A DNA stretch of 64,000 nt, from positions 1 to 64,000 of the forward strand of contig NZ_CAHLAR010000007.1 in assembly GCF_903652925.1 (NCBI RefSeq), written 5' to 3'. Below the pieces are notes generated by a model. The model had not been told where the DNA came from. It was given only the letters and a program-made list of their open reading frames with translations, and did no database searches. A program made the position numbers and the translations under genes. Position 1 is the first letter of the stretch. Every line of letters starts with the position of its first letter. Positions 1-9,820 of this stretch are shown here, piece after piece. Source of the DNA: Achromobacter anxifer (GTDB lineage: Bacteria > Pseudomonadota > Gammaproteobacteria > Burkholderiales > Burkholderiaceae_B).

Positions 1-251
1 CCCGCGGTGGCGGCGCCGGCCGTGGCCGCGCCGGCGGCTGCCGGAGCGGCGGTGGCGCCCGCCGTATTGTTGGCCGCGGCCGGAGGCGTGGTCGCCTGGC
101 GCTGCTGGGTCACGTTGGAGGATTGGCGGCCGACGCTGCTGCCACCGCCGGCACGGCGGGCTTCGGCGTCAAACGACGCCGTCACCAGAGCCGCGCCGGA
201 AACGGCGATCAGCGCCGCGGCGACAAACCGCGAAAGACAGAATTTGGACAT
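1..251 (-). CDS. Tim44-like domain protein, N-terminal part (runs off window)
   Basis: Only the first 83 codons lie in the window; the gene continues past base 1. The ATG is at 249-251. The product starts with a short basic stretch and a hydrophobic segment at about residues 7-26, then FDAEARRAGGG and an Ala/Pro/Thr-rich linker. This N-terminus (export or membrane segment followed by the Arg/Gly stretch) is typical of the Tim44-like membrane proteins that follow ubiE in Bordetella and Achromobacter; that is family knowledge, because the Tim44 domain itself lies outside the window. It is downstream of ubiE on the same strand with a 191-base gap. The function in bacteria is not established. Confidence 0.7.
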   Translation of the reverse strand, partial: MSKFCLSRFVAAALIAVSGAALVTASFDAEARRAGGGSSVGRQSSNVTQQRQATTPPAAANNTAGATAAPAAAGAATAGAATA

Positions 252-442
252 AGGTTTGCTCCCTCGTACTCGCGCCCCTGCCGCCCCGAGCAGCAGGGAG
301 CCCCGCGGACCGCGGGACCATAGTCGCGACTTTTCTTACAGTAATCTGAATAACGTAAGAATAACGGACAAGACGCCGCCCCACAAGTTCCCGAAAGGGC
401 GGTGAAACATCCTTATTGGCTGGCGCGGATCGGCCCAGCGGA

Positions 443-1219
443 TCAGCCCAGCTTCACGCCTTCGTGCAAGGCGGCGATGCCGGCGGTCAGGTTGAAGTAC
501 TGCACCCGCTCCAGTCCGGCCGTGCGCAGCATGTCGGCCAGGGTTTCCTGGTCGGGATGCATGCGGATGGATTCCGCCAGATAGCGGTAGCTGGCCTCGT
601 CCTTGGCGACCTTCTTGCCCAGCCAGGGCAGGACATTGAAGGAATACCAGTCGTAGGCCGGCGCCAGCGGCTTGGCCACGCGCGAAAATTCCAGCACCAG
701 CAGCTTGCCGCCCGGCTTGAGCACCCGGGTCATTTCGGCCAGGGCGCGGTCCTTGTGGGTCATGTTGCGCAGGCCGAAGGCCACGCTGACGCGGTCGAAG
801 TGGCCCGTGGGGAACGGCAGGCGCTCGGCGTCGCACACGGCGGTGGGGACCAGCAGGCCGGCGTCCGTCAGGCGGTCGCGGCCCACGCGCAGCATGGAGT
901 CGTTGATGTCGGTCAGCCAGACCTCGCCCGTGGGGCCGGCGCGCTTGGCAAAGGCCTTGGCCAGGTCGCCCGTGCCGCCGGCGATGTCCAGCACCTTCAT
1001 GCCCGGACGGATGGCGGCGCGGCCGATGGTGAAGGCCTTCCAGACACGGTGCAGCCCGGCCGACATGAAATCGTTCATGATGTCGTAGCGCTGGGCGACG
1101 GAATGGAAGACTTCGGCGACTTTGCGGGCCTTTTCGCCTTCCGGCACCGTCTGGAAGCCGAAATGGGTCGATTGCGAGGCGGAATCCGCGGAATGTTGCG
1201 ATTCGGAGGGGTTTTGCAT
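443..1219 (-). CDS. ubiE: UbiE/MenG C-methyltransferase
   Basis: Demethylubiquinone/demethylmenaquinone C-methyltransferase, 258 residues, the usual length of the family. It transfers the SAM methyl group to the quinone ring in ubiquinone synthesis and is cytosolic. Visible are the UbiE signature around residues 45-60 ([16 protein letters not shown]), the SAM-binding motif I ([10 protein letters not shown], about 78-87) and the later [16 protein letters not shown] block. The ATG at 1217-1219 was chosen because it follows GGGAATT; an in-frame extension to 1306 lacks family similarity. It is divergent from phoB, with 161 bases between them. Confidence 0.95.
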   Translation of the reverse strand: MQNPSESQHSADSASQSTHFGFQTVPEGEKARKVAEVFHSVAQRYDIMNDFMSAGLHRVWKAFTIGRAAIRPGMKVLDIAGGTGDLAKAFAKRAGPTGEVWLTDINDSMLRVGRDRLTDAGLLVPTAVCDAERLPFPTGHFDRVSVAFGLRNMTHKDRALAEMTRVLKPGGKLLVLEFSRVAKPLAPAYDWYSFNVLPWLGKKVAKDEASYRYLAESIRMHPDQETLADMLRTAGLERVQYFNLTAGIAALHEGVKLG

Positions 1220-1380
1220 GGTGAATTCCCGATATATCGCCCAATGGTAGCCTATCGGGCTCTCCGCCGAAGCCGGCGGACGGCGACTATGGCACACGGC
1301 GGTCACATACCTGAAATATTGCGGCCATACTATCGCAATGTTCGCGCCGCGCCGGCGCTCAGAAGTGTGCCCAATTCGCC

Positions 1381-2079
1381 ATGTCCAGCACCATTCTCGT
1401 CGTCGAAGACGAACCCGCCATCCAGGAACTGATCGCCGTCAACCTGTCCTTCGCCGGGCACAAGGTGCTGCGCGCCTTCGACGCCGACCAGGCCCAGACC
1501 CTGATCCGCGCCGAACTTCCCGATCTGATCCTGCTCGACTGGATGCTGCCCGGCACATCCGGCCTTGCCATGGCGCGCAAGCTGCGCAACGACGAGCGCA
1601 CCCGCGCCGTCCCGGTCATCATGCTGACCGCCAAGGGCTCCGAGCAGGACAAGGTCGACGGCCTGGAAGCCGGCGCCGACGACTACATCACCAAGCCGTT
1701 CTCGCCCAAGGAGCTGATGGCCCGCATCAAGGCGGTGCTGCGCCGCCGCGCGCCCCAGCTGACCGACGACGTGATCGACGTGGGCGGCCTGAAGCTGGAT
1801 CCGGTGACGCACCGCCTGTCGGGCAACAGCCAGTCGCTGCAGATCGGCCCCACCGAATTCCGCCTGCTGCACTTCTTCATGACCCACCCCGAACGCGTGT
1901 TCTCGCGCTCGCAGCTGCTGGACCAGGTTTGGGGCGACCACGTCTTCGTGGAAGAGCGCACGGTCGACGTGCATATCCGCCGCCTGCGCAAGGCGCTGGA
2001 ACCCAGCGGCCACGACGCCCACGTGGAAACGGTCCGCGGCAGCGGCTACCGGTTTACGGCACAGCTCCCCACGCGGTAA
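1381..2079 (+). CDS. phoB: Phosphate regulon response regulator PhoB
   Basis: OmpR/PhoB-class response regulator, 232 residues. The receiver domain (about 1-120) has the acidic pair E9/D10, the phosphorylated D53 in LLDWMLPG, T83 and K105 in the KPF motif. The winged-helix DNA-binding domain (about 135-230) ends in VRGSGYRFT. The full set of PhoB-type residues, with phoR 12 bases downstream, supports PhoB, which activates phosphate-starvation genes when PhoR phosphorylates it. I did not find a clear pho box upstream, and no pst or phoU gene lies in this window. Confidence 0.92.
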   Translation: MSSTILVVEDEPAIQELIAVNLSFAGHKVLRAFDADQAQTLIRAELPDLILLDWMLPGTSGLAMARKLRNDERTRAVPVIMLTAKGSEQDKVDGLEAGADDYITKPFSPKELMARIKAVLRRRAPQLTDDVIDVGGLKLDPVTHRLSGNSQSLQIGPTEFRLLHFFMTHPERVFSRSQLLDQVWGDHVFVEERTVDVHIRRLRKALEPSGHDAHVETVRGSGYRFTAQLPTR

Positions 2080-2091
2080 AACTCCCGCACG

Positions 2092-3399
2092 ATGATCTGG
2101 CTGCGCACCCTAGTCCTGGTCGCCCTGTGGGCGGCCGCCGCATTACTGGTCCAATGGCTCATAGGAGATCCGGCGGGCTGGATACTGTTCTCCGCCGCGC
2201 TGGTCGCCATGCTGCTCTGGCGCAGCTGGCGCCTGCACCTGGTGTCCCACTGGGCCCATCACCCCGATACCTCGCCTCCGGCCTCCGTCGGCCCCTGGGA
2301 CGACATCCTCGCCCCCTTGTACCGCTACACCCGCGCCCGCGCCCGCGAGCTGAACGAAACCCAGAACACCATGCAGGGCATGCTGGCCGCCGCCCAGGCG
2401 CTGCCTGACGGCGCGGTGACCCTGAACGAAGATTTCCAGATCGACTGGTGCAACCGCATGGCGCGCCAGCACCTGGGACTGCGCCTGCCCGCCGACCGCG
2501 GCCACAATCTGCTGAACCTGCTGCGCGCGCCTGAATTCGTCGAATACGCGCACCGCCCTTCCTGGCCCGAGCCCATCCTGGTGCGCCTGGGCCAGCAAGG
2601 CCAGGAGCGGCTAATGATGATGCAGCTGACGGCCTACGCCAGCAATCAGCGCCTGCTGATCACGCGCGACGTCACGCAGATTGAACGCCTGGAAACCACG
2701 CGCCGCGATTTCGTGGCCAACGTCTCGCACGAGCTGCGCACGCCGCTGACCGTGCTGGCGGGCTTCCTGGAGACGCTGCGCGACATGCCGGCCGACGCGC
2801 TGCCCGCCGAGCAGCGCGAGCAGTACATCGACATGATGCATGAGCAGGCCCAGCGCATGCAGGCCATCGTCGAAGACCTGCTGACCCTGTCCACGCTGGA
2901 ATCGTCGCCGGGCAGCGATCCGCGCGCCGTCAACATGGGCGCGCTGCTGCAAAAGGCGCGCCAGCAGATCGAGGCGCTGTCGGGCGGCCGCCACGTGCTG
3001 GAATGGCACATCGACGAATCGCTGGACGTGCTGGGCGCCGAGACCGAACTGACCTCGGCCCTGTCCAACCTGCTGACCAATGCCGTGCGCTATACGCCGG
3101 ACGGCGGCAAGATCACCGTGCGCTGGGAGCGCGAGGAAGACGGCGGCGCGCGCTACAGCGTGCAGGACACCGGCATCGGCATCCCTGCCCGCCATCTGCC
3201 GCGCCTGACCGAACGCTTCTACCGCGTGGACCGCGGCCGCTCGCGCGCCGTGGGCGGCACCGGCCTGGGGCTGGCGATCACCAAGCACATCGCCATGCGC
3301 CATGACGCCGAACTGCTGATCACCAGCGACCCCGGCAAGGGCAGCGTGTTCGCCCTGCGCTTCCCGCCCGACCGCATCGCCATCGATACACAGAGCTGA
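2092..3399 (+). CDS. phoR: Phosphate regulon sensor histidine kinase PhoR
   Basis: Membrane histidine kinase, 435 residues, partner of PhoB. Two hydrophobic helices lie close together at about residues 3-24 and 28-46 with almost no periplasmic loop, which is the PhoR arrangement. A PAS-like segment (about 95-195) follows, then the H box with H213 in [11 protein letters not shown], the N box ([14 protein letters not shown], about 324-337), a DTGIGIP segment and the G2 box GGTGLGLAI. It starts 12 bases after phoB stops and is surely co-transcribed. PhoR senses phosphate status through the Pst/PhoU system (family knowledge). Confidence 0.92.
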   Translation: MIWLRTLVLVALWAAAALLVQWLIGDPAGWILFSAALVAMLLWRSWRLHLVSHWAHHPDTSPPASVGPWDDILAPLYRYTRARARELNETQNTMQGMLAAAQALPDGAVTLNEDFQIDWCNRMARQHLGLRLPADRGHNLLNLLRAPEFVEYAHRPSWPEPILVRLGQQGQERLMMMQLTAYASNQRLLITRDVTQIERLETTRRDFVANVSHELRTPLTVLAGFLETLRDMPADALPAEQREQYIDMMHEQAQRMQAIVEDLLTLSTLESSPGSDPRAVNMGALLQKARQQIEALSGGRHVLEWHIDESLDVLGAETELTSALSNLLTNAVRYTPDGGKITVRWEREEDGGARYSVQDTGIGIPARHLPRLTERFYRVDRGRSRAVGGTGLGLAITKHIAMRHDAELLITSDPGKGSVFALRFPPDRIAIDTQS

Positions 3400-3434
3400 T
3401 CCGTTTGCGCGCGGCGGATGGTAAATTTTCCGCC

Positions 3435-4139
3435 ATGCGTATCCTGGTTATCGAAGACGAACCCAAACTGGCCGATTACCTCAAGAAGGGATTGTCGGAG
3501 CAAAGCCACGTCGTGGACGTGGCGCGCGACGGCGTGGACGGCCTGCATCTGGCGCTGGAAGGCGCCTATGACCTTATCGTGCTGGACGTGATGCTGCCGG
3601 GCGTCGACGGCTTCGGCGTGCTGGCCGCCGTGCGCGAACAGAAGGACACGCCCATCCTGATGCTGACGGCGCGCGACGCGGTCGAGGACCGCGTGCGCGG
3701 GCTGGAAGGCGGCGCCGACGACTACCTGATCAAACCCTTTGCCTTCTCGGAGCTGCTGGCGCGCGTGCAGGCGCTGCTGCGCCGCGGGCGCACGCAGGAA
3801 CCCACGTTGCTGCGCGTGGCCGACCTGGAACTGGATCTGGTGCGCCGGCGCGCCCAGCGCGGCGGCCGCCGCCTGGACCTGACCGCCAAGGAATTCAACC
3901 TGCTGGCCCTGCTGCTGCGCCGCCAGGGCCAGGTGCTGTCCCGCACCACGCTGGCCGAGCAGGTCTGGGACATGAACTTCGACAGCGACACCAACGTCAT
4001 CGACGTGGCGGTGCGGCGCCTGCGCGGCAAGCTGGACGATCCCTACGACACCAAGCTGCTGCACACCGTGCGCGGCATGGGCTACGTGCTGGAGTCCCGC
4101 CCCGCGGATGGCCGCCCCGCGGACGACCATCCCGCATGA
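3435..4139 (+). CDS. Heavy-metal-type OmpR-family response regulator
   Basis: Response regulator of the CusR/CopR/IrlR group, 234 residues. The receiver has E7/D8, phosphorylated D51 ([10 protein letters not shown]), T78 and K100; the winged helix ends with [10 protein letters not shown]. The ATG at 3435 gives the standard [12 protein letters not shown] start; an in-frame start 30 bases upstream adds a non-homologous tail. The stop overlaps the start of the sensor gene by four bases (ATGA). It begins 35 bases after phoR, but belongs with the following kinase. The DUF411 gene downstream favours copper or another metal as signal; this is inference from context. Confidence 0.85.
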   Translation: MRILVIEDEPKLADYLKKGLSEQSHVVDVARDGVDGLHLALEGAYDLIVLDVMLPGVDGFGVLAAVREQKDTPILMLTARDAVEDRVRGLEGGADDYLIKPFAFSELLARVQALLRRGRTQEPTLLRVADLELDLVRRRAQRGGRRLDLTAKEFNLLALLLRRQGQVLSRTTLAEQVWDMNFDSDTNVIDVAVRRLRGKLDDPYDTKLLHTVRGMGYVLESRPADGRPADDHPA

Positions 4140-5539
4140 AGCCCCCGCGCATGCGTTCCATGCAGGCGCGGCTGACGCTGCTGCTGGGCGCCATCGCATT
4201 ACTGGTGTCCAGCCTGGCGGGCGCCACGCTGTTCTGGGCGCTCAAGCGCGAAGTGGAGCGCCAGGAAATCACCGAGGTCAGCGGCAAGCTGGAACTGATC
4301 GACCACCTGATCGACATGCAGAACAGCGCGCGCGGCCTGAAGGATCTGGCCGCGACCTTCGACGAAATGCGCGCGGGGCAAGGCCAGCTGGGCATCTGGA
4401 TCGTGGACGCCCAGGGCCAGACGGTGTACGGCGGCCCCGCCCCTGAAACCCTGGACACCCTGGAAGGCGGCCGGCAGGTGGTGCTGCAGACCGCCGACGG
4501 CGGCCGCATGCGCGGCCTGCGCGTCGCCATGAACGACCGCATCCTGCCCGGCGCACAACTGACCGTGGCGGTCAGCACGCGCACCAGTTCGCAGTTCCTG
4601 TACGCCTACGGCACCGCCCTGGTCCTGATCTGCGCGCTGTGGGTGGGCGCGACCGTGGTGCTGGCGGCCTGGGCCGTGCGGCGCAGCATGGCGCCGGCGC
4701 GCAGGCTGTCGGAACAGGCGGCCAGCATCCAGCCCGACAACCTGGCGCGGCGCCTGCCGCTGGAACACACCGACCGCGAACTGCACGACCTGGTCCGTTC
4801 CTTCAACCGCACGCTGGAGCGCCTGCAGGCGGCCTACCAGCAGATGGAAGGCTTCAATGCCGACGTGGCGCATGAACTGCGCACGCCGCTGGCCACGCTG
4901 ATCAACGGCACGCAGATCATGCTGTCCTCGCCGCGCGAGGCGGCTGAATTGCGCGACGCCCTGGAATCCAATCTGGAAGAGCTGGAAGACCTGAAGACGC
5001 TGGTCAACGACATGCTGTTCCTGGCGCGCGCCGACCGCGGCGAACGCGCCGCGGACCTGGCGGCGGTGTCGCTGGCCGCCGAAGCGCGGCGCGTGGCCGA
5101 ATACTACGAGGCCACACTGGAGGAAAACGGCGTGCACCTGCGCTGCGAAGGCGACGCCACCGTGGCCGCCAACGCCGGGCTGGTGCGGCGCGCCCTGGCC
5201 AACCTGATCTCCAACGCCATCAAGGCCACGCCCCGCGGCGGCGAAATCGTGCTGGCCTGCTCGGATTCGCCGGCCGGCGCGCGGGTGGAAGTGCGCAACC
5301 CGGGCGCGCCGATACCGCCCGCCGACCTGCCCCGCATCTTCGACCGCTTCTTCCGCTCCGGCCAGGCGCGCGCGCCGCGCAGCGAGGGCCATGGCCTGGG
5401 CCTGGCCATCGTGCGCGCCATCGCCCGCATGCACGGCGGCGAGGTCGATGCGGCCTCGGACGCGCACGGCACCGTCGTCGGCATCACGCTGCGCGGCCCC
5501 GACAGCCAGGCGGGCGCGGCGCACATTACAAAAACGTAA
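4136..5539 (+). CDS. Heavy-metal-type sensor histidine kinase (CusS/CopS-like)
   Basis: Inner-membrane histidine kinase, 467 residues. Transmembrane helices at about 12-34 and 157-180 enclose a periplasmic sensor loop of some 120 residues. A HAMP domain (about 181-232) follows, then the H box with H246 ([13 protein letters not shown]), the N box ([14 protein letters not shown]) and the G box GHGLGLAIV. The layout matches the heavy-metal sensor kinase family. Translation is coupled to the upstream regulator by the ATGA overlap. Internal ATGs at codons 6 and 9 are alternative starts. Ligand not visible from the sequence; copper is the best guess from the neighbouring DUF411 gene. Confidence 0.85.
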   Translation: MKPPRMRSMQARLTLLLGAIALLVSSLAGATLFWALKREVERQEITEVSGKLELIDHLIDMQNSARGLKDLAATFDEMRAGQGQLGIWIVDAQGQTVYGGPAPETLDTLEGGRQVVLQTADGGRMRGLRVAMNDRILPGAQLTVAVSTRTSSQFLYAYGTALVLICALWVGATVVLAAWAVRRSMAPARRLSEQAASIQPDNLARRLPLEHTDRELHDLVRSFNRTLERLQAAYQQMEGFNADVAHELRTPLATLINGTQIMLSSPREAAELRDALESNLEELEDLKTLVNDMLFLARADRGERAADLAAVSLAAEARRVAEYYEATLEENGVHLRCEGDATVAANAGLVRRALANLISNAIKATPRGGEIVLACSDSPAGARVEVRNPGAPIPPADLPRIFDRFFRSGQARAPRSEGHGLGLAIVRAIARMHGGEVDAASDAHGTVVGITLRGPDSQAGAAHITKT

Positions 5540-5650
5540 TGCGGACGACAGAATGGGGTCAGCCCCGTTCCCCTACAGTGCCGGCAGCGCCCTTCCCCCG
5601 GCATGACGTATCCTTGGACGGTCCAAACCGTATCCCCGCAACGGAGCACC

Positions 5651-6118
5651 ATGAATCTTCCCCGCCTTACGCGTCTTACGCGCCGCCTGGCCCTTGCCGC
5701 CGCGCTGTGCGCGCCCGTTTTCGCCACCGCCCAGACGCCCGTCAAGGTAGAGGTCTGGAAGACCCCCACCTGCGGCTGCTGCGAAGACTGGGTCAAGCAC
5801 ATGCGCGACAACGGTTTCGCCGTCACCACGCATGACGTCCAGGACACCAGCCCGATCCGCCGCAACGCCGGCATGGCCAACTACGGCTCCTGCCATACCG
5901 CGGCGGTAGAAGGCTACGCGATCGAAGGCCACGTGCCCGCCAGCGACGTGCGCCGCCTGCTGCTGGAAAAAACCGACGCCGCCGGCCTGGCCGCGCCCGG
6001 CATGCCGCTGGGCTCGCCCGGCATGGACGGCCCCGAGTACGGCGGCCGCAAAACGCCGCACGACGTCGTCCTGGTCGACAAGCAAGGCGGCGCCAAGGTC
6101 TTCCAGGCCTACCGCTAA
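5651..6118 (+). CDS. Periplasmic DUF411 metal-binding protein
   Basis: Small exported protein of the DUF411 family, 155 residues. A signal peptide spans about residues 1-27 with cleavage near ATAQ. The mature part begins with VEVWKTPTCGCCEDWVKHM, giving the CGCC motif at 41-44, and a second conserved Cys-His lies at 81-82 (GSCHTA). DUF411 proteins occur beside copper and other metal resistance genes, and the cysteines suggest metal binding; the exact role is not established. The ATG at 5651 follows a GGAG and is followed at once by the signal peptide. It lies 111 bases after the metal sensor kinase and probably belongs to its regulon. Confidence 0.82.
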   Translation: MNLPRLTRLTRRLALAAALCAPVFATAQTPVKVEVWKTPTCGCCEDWVKHMRDNGFAVTTHDVQDTSPIRRNAGMANYGSCHTAAVEGYAIEGHVPASDVRRLLLEKTDAAGLAAPGMPLGSPGMDGPEYGGRKTPHDVVLVDKQGGAKVFQAYR

Positions 6119-6138
6119 GCGGCCTGCGGCCGGCCCGG

Positions 6139-8610
6139 CTACCAGCGATAGGTGGCCGTGGCCAGGACCGTGCGCCCGTCGCCGTAGCGGCAATCACCAT
6201 TGCTGCAATTGCTCAAATAGGATTTGTTGGTCAGGTTGCGCACGTTCAGGGCCAGGTTCCAGCGCTGCACCTGATAGCCGATCATCGCGTCGATCAGCGT
6301 ATAGCCCGGAATCTTCTCGGCCGCGGATTCGGCATAGCCCCAATTCGGTCCGGTGTATCTTGCGCCCGCCCCCACCTTCAGCCCCGATTCGAAGCGGTAG
6401 TCGGCCCACAAGGCGAACTGGTTGCGGGACACCGCCTGCATCTGCTTGCCGATTTCGCTGGGCGTGCTGCTGGCGGTGACTTCCGCCTTGGGCGTGTAGG
6501 TGTAGGCGGCCACCACATTCATTTGCGTCAACGGCCGGAACGCGGCCTCCAGCTCCAGTCCGCGCACCACGACTTCGCCGGTTTGCTTGGGCAGGAACTC
6601 CGGGGTGTAGGTGATGTAGTTGCGGCGCCGCAGATCGAAGATTGCGGCGCTGTAGCGGCTGGTGCCGCCAGGCGGCTCGTAGCGGATGCCCAGCTCATAC
6701 TGCTTGCCGGTCTCGGGCTTCATCGGGCTGTTGGTGACCGGGTCTATCGTCGCCGTGGGCGAGAACGACTCGGCATAGCTGAAGTAAGGCGCCACGCCGC
6801 TCGGATGCAGATACACCAGCCCGCCACGCGCGCTGAAATTGTGTTCCGAGATCTTCGTGCGCGAACCGTCGATGTTGCTGTTCACGTCCGCCGAGGCCTT
6901 GTCGTAGCGGCCGCCCAGCGTCGCCACCCAGTTACCCCATTTGATCTGGTCCTGCAGATAGAACCCGGTCTGGGCCAGCTTGGTGGTGGCATCGAACCAG
7001 GGCGCCGCCGTTTTTACGGGGCTGCCATACACCGGGTCGTAGCCGTCTATCGGGTTCACGACGCCGTCGTTGTAGGTGCTCTGGTAATTGCGCGAATGCT
7101 GGTAGTCCAGGCCGAACAGCAAGGTGTGGCTCGTGGCGCCCAGTTGCACCTTGGCCTGCGCCTGGTTGTCGATGGTGAAGAGCCGCGCGTTTTCCTGGCT
7201 GCCGAACGGATAGCGCTCCAGCATGCGAAAGTTGGCCGGATCGTTCGGGTCGTCGGGATTCACCGTGGCGAAGCCGCCACGCACGTACACCTGCCTGTAG
7301 TCCACGCTGGTATAGCCGTAGCGCGCATTCTGGCGCACGGTCCAGGTGTCGTTGAAGCGATGCTCCAGCATGTAGCCGACCATCCATTGCTCTTGCCGGA
7401 AGCGGTCGAAATCCGGTTCGCCCACGTAGGTATTGCGCGAGAACTTGCCGTTGGGGTTGTACAGCTGGGTGCCGACCTCCGGAAAACTGCCATACGAACT
7501 GCCGTCGCGCACCCGCAGGTAGTGCGACAGCAGGGTCAGCGTCGTATCGCTGGACGGCTTCAGCGTCAGCGCCGGCGCAATGTAGAAACGGTCGTTGGGT
7601 AGTCCGCTGGCAGGCAGCTCGGCGTCGCGCGCCAGCCCCGTGATGCGGTAGAGCACCTTGCCGCTCTCGTCCAGCGGGCCTGAAAAATCGCCCGCCACCT
7701 GGCGGCGGGCATGGTTGCCCACCTGCGCTTCCAGCTCGTGCAGCGGCTCTTCGGTCGGCCGCTTGCTGACGACGTTGATCATGCCGCCCGCGCCGTTCTG
7801 GCCATACAGCACGGACGTCGGCCCCCGCAGCACTTCGATCCGCTCGGCGCCGTAGACTTCCGTCTGCCAGACCGCCCAGCTGTTGTTGTTGCGCAGCTGC
7901 AAGCCGTCCAGGTAATACCCGGGCGTCTGCGCGTCGAAGCCGCGGATGACGGTCCAGTCGAAGCGCGTATCCGCGCCCCAGGGCGAGGTGTTGATGCCGG
8001 GCGTGTAGGCCAGGCTTTCCTTCAGGCGCGATGCGCCTGTTTCCTTGATGAAGTCGGCCGTCACCACGGAAATTGATTGCGGCGTTTCCAGGATCGAACT
8101 GTCGGTCTTGGTGCCGGTGGCGCTGCGCGTGGCCACATAGCCGTCCACCGCGCTCCAGGCCGTTTCGGCGCTGCCGGTGACGGTGACGGCGGGCAAGGTG
8201 GTGGCGCCGTCCAGTTGCGCGGGCGCGGGCCGCAAGGAGTACGCGCCGCCGGCGCCTTGCACCACGCGCAAGCCCTGCCCCTGCAGCAAGCGGGCAAAAC
8301 CGTCCTGCACGCCATAGCGGCCTTGCAGGCCCGCCGTGCTCTTGCCCCGGGTCAGCGCCGCGTCCACCGACAGCTCCACGCCGGCCTCGCTGGCGTAGCG
8401 GGTCAGCGCCTGGTCCAGCGGCCCCGCGGGGATCGCGTAGCTGCGCGCCGACGCGGCCTGGCCGGAAGCTGCGGACTGGGCATGTGCCGCGCTTGCAGCC
8501 AGCGTGGTTCCGCCCAGGCCCAAGGCGAGGCCTAGCGCCGCCCTCAGCATGGCGGCGCCGGCAGGCGTCCGGCGGGTGCAGATTGAATCAAGATTGCGGC
8601 GGCTTGCCAT
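6139..8610 (-). CDS. TonB-dependent ferric siderophore receptor with signalling domain
   Basis: Outer-membrane receptor, 823 residues. A signal peptide (about 1-45, ending AAHAQ) is followed by a STN signalling domain (about 50-125, IPAGPLDQALTRYASEAGVE), a plug domain (SILETPQSISVV through GQNGAGGMINVVSKRP) and a beta-barrel ending in the C-terminal aromatic residue (ATYRW), as outer-membrane porin-fold proteins do. The STN domain means it can signal to the FecR-like protein encoded upstream. The ATG at 8608-8610 was chosen; reading farther upstream in frame only crosses the fecR gene and a repeat. It belongs to the FpvA/FhuE-type receptors; the siderophore cannot be told from sequence. Confidence 0.9.
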   Translation of the reverse strand: MASRRNLDSICTRRTPAGAAMLRAALGLALGLGGTTLAASAAHAQSAASGQAASARSYAIPAGPLDQALTRYASEAGVELSVDAALTRGKSTAGLQGRYGVQDGFARLLQGQGLRVVQGAGGAYSLRPAPAQLDGATTLPAVTVTGSAETAWSAVDGYVATRSATGTKTDSSILETPQSISVVTADFIKETGASRLKESLAYTPGINTSPWGADTRFDWTVIRGFDAQTPGYYLDGLQLRNNNSWAVWQTEVYGAERIEVLRGPTSVLYGQNGAGGMINVVSKRPTEEPLHELEAQVGNHARRQVAGDFSGPLDESGKVLYRITGLARDAELPASGLPNDRFYIAPALTLKPSSDTTLTLLSHYLRVRDGSSYGSFPEVGTQLYNPNGKFSRNTYVGEPDFDRFRQEQWMVGYMLEHRFNDTWTVRQNARYGYTSVDYRQVYVRGGFATVNPDDPNDPANFRMLERYPFGSQENARLFTIDNQAQAKVQLGATSHTLLFGLDYQHSRNYQSTYNDGVVNPIDGYDPVYGSPVKTAAPWFDATTKLAQTGFYLQDQIKWGNWVATLGGRYDKASADVNSNIDGSRTKISEHNFSARGGLVYLHPSGVAPYFSYAESFSPTATIDPVTNSPMKPETGKQYELGIRYEPPGGTSRYSAAIFDLRRRNYITYTPEFLPKQTGEVVVRGLELEAAFRPLTQMNVVAAYTYTPKAEVTASSTPSEIGKQMQAVSRNQFALWADYRFESGLKVGAGARYTGPNWGYAESAAEKIPGYTLIDAMIGYQVQRWNLALNVRNLTNKSYLSNCSNGDCRYGDGRTVLATATYRW

Positions 8611-8818
8611 CGGTCGGGTCCCTGAAAGTGCGGAAGAAGAAGTGCGGCTTGCAACGTCTTCCGGACGAACAGGGAATTTCCTCAATGGCGGGCCAGGAAA
8701 ATTTGTAACGGGGATTGGGGCTGCGCTTGAGGCTGCGCTTGGGGGTGCCTTTGGGAGTGCGTTTGGGACTGCATTTCGGGCTGGGCTTCGAACCGCACTT
8801 GCAACGGCGAGCGCCCCG
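8611..8818. other. Intercistronic gap between fecR-like gene and receptor gene
   Basis: This 208-base gap holds no convincing gene. About 84 bases of it are a degenerate 12-base tandem repeat (separate entry). I see no terminator with a T run, so the receptor could be read from the upstream promoter. Confidence 0.5.
8717..8800. repeat. Degenerate 12-base tandem repeat, seven units
   Basis: Seven consecutive 12-base units can be laid out without gaps: GGGGCTGCGCTT, GAGGCTGCGCTT, GGGGGTGCCTTT, GGGAGTGCGTTT, GGGACTGCATTT, CGGGCTGGGCTT and CGAACCGCACTT, with rough consensus GGGNNTGCNNTT. The repeat lies between the fecR-like stop codon and the receptor start. Because 12 is a multiple of three, every reading frame gives a tetrapeptide repeat, but no frame forms a convincing gene. 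Confidence 0.75.
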
Positions 8819-9820
8819 CTAGCGGCCCGCCCTCGGCCCCACGGCCACCCAGTAGCGGCTGCGGGAACGGACCTCGACGGGCAGGCCCAGCGCCAAGGTG
8901 TCCAGCGCCCTGTCGGTATCGCGCAAGGAAAACACGCCCGTGACCCGCAAGTCCGCCACCGCCGCGTCCCAGCGCAGGAACCCGGGCCGGTAGCGGCCCA
9001 GCTCGGCCAGGAAGTCCGCGACCCGCATGTTCTCCGCGACCAGCACGCCCTGGCTCCACGCCGCCTCGCTTTCCCGCGCGTCGCGCGTCGCCTCGGCGTG
9101 CGCCGCGTCGAAGCGCGTGCGCTGGCCGCTCTGTGCCCTGACGGCGGCGCGCCCGTCCAGGCCTCCGGGGTACACGTCGACGGCTCCTTCAAACACGGCG
9201 ACGTGCGCGAACCGGCCGTCGTCGCGCACGGTGAAGCGCGTGCCCAGCGCCTGCACCGCGCCTTGCCGGCTGTACACCCGCAAGGGCCGATGCGCAGGCG
9301 CGGGGTCGGGCGCGGTGGTCACCAGGATCTCGCCGCCCAGCAGATCTATCCGGCGCTCCTGGCCGTCAAAGCGCACGTCGATGGCGCTGCCGGTGTTGAG
9401 CACCAGGCGCGTGCCGTCGGCCAAGGTCATCGCGCGAATCTCGCCGACGTCCGTGCGGTAATCCGCCGTCCAGGCCCGCCAGTTGCCCGTCTCTTGCAAG
9501 GCGTAGGCCGCCCCCGCGGCCAGGACGCCCAGGCCCAGGACGCGCATGGCCTTGCGGCGCGACGCGGATGCCGGCGCTCCGGATTCCAGCAGGACCTGAC
9601 ATCCCGCGGCGCCCGACACGCTTTCCAGCTTGGCGTCCATGACCTGCAAGCGGCTCCAGGCCCGTTCGTGGTCGGGATGCGCGGCGCGCCATTGCTCGCA
9701 GGCGGCAAGGTCGGCGGGACTGGCGCTGTCCGACCACAGGCGCGCCATCCACTCGGATGCGGAACGCACGATGGCCGGATCGATCGGCCCCAGGGCCGGC
9801 CGGGTCTCAGCTCGCGGCAT
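8819..9820 (-). CDS. FecR-family anti-sigma/signal transducer
   Basis: FecR-like inner-membrane regulator, 333 residues. The N-terminal cytoplasmic part (about 10-70, ASEWMARLWSDSASPADLAACEQW) is the DUF4880-type sigma-binding region. One hydrophobic helix (about 93-107) follows, then the periplasmic FecR domain (about 125-225, MTLADGTRLVLNTGSAIDV) and a C-terminal region that contacts the receptor STN domain. It relays receptor occupancy to the FecI-type sigma factor (family knowledge). Its start overlaps the sigma gene by 14 bases, so the two are translationally linked. The TAG at 8819-8821 ends it just before a 12-base repeat. Confidence 0.9.
   Translation of the reverse strand: MPRAETRPALGPIDPAIVRSASEWMARLWSDSASPADLAACEQWRAAHPDHERAWSRLQVMDAKLESVSGAAGCQVLLESGAPASASRRKAMRVLGLGVLAAGAAYALQETGNWRAWTADYRTDVGEIRAMTLADGTRLVLNTGSAIDVRFDGQERRIDLLGGEILVTTAPDPAPAHRPLRVYSRQGAVQALGTRFTVRDDGRFAHVAVFEGAVDVYPGGLDGRAAVRAQSGQRTRFDAAHAEATRDARESEAAWSQGVLVAENMRVADFLAELGRYRPGFLRWDAAVADLRVTGVFSLRDTDRALDTLALGLPVEVRSRSRYWVAVGPRAGR

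Noticed and set aside
7-405. Plus-strand frame at the left end
   Set aside because: It is the Ala-rich complement of the Tim44-like gene and of its upstream region.
1220-1380. A possible pho box before phoB
   Set aside because: TCACATACCTGAAATAT has weak likeness to one half-site, but no pair of CTGTCAT-type repeats at 11-base spacing is present.
6139-9192. A long minus-strand frame giving a 1017-residue receptor
   Set aside because: The part beyond 8610 runs through the fecR-like gene in another frame and through the 12-base repeat; the signal peptide lies just after the ATG at 8610.
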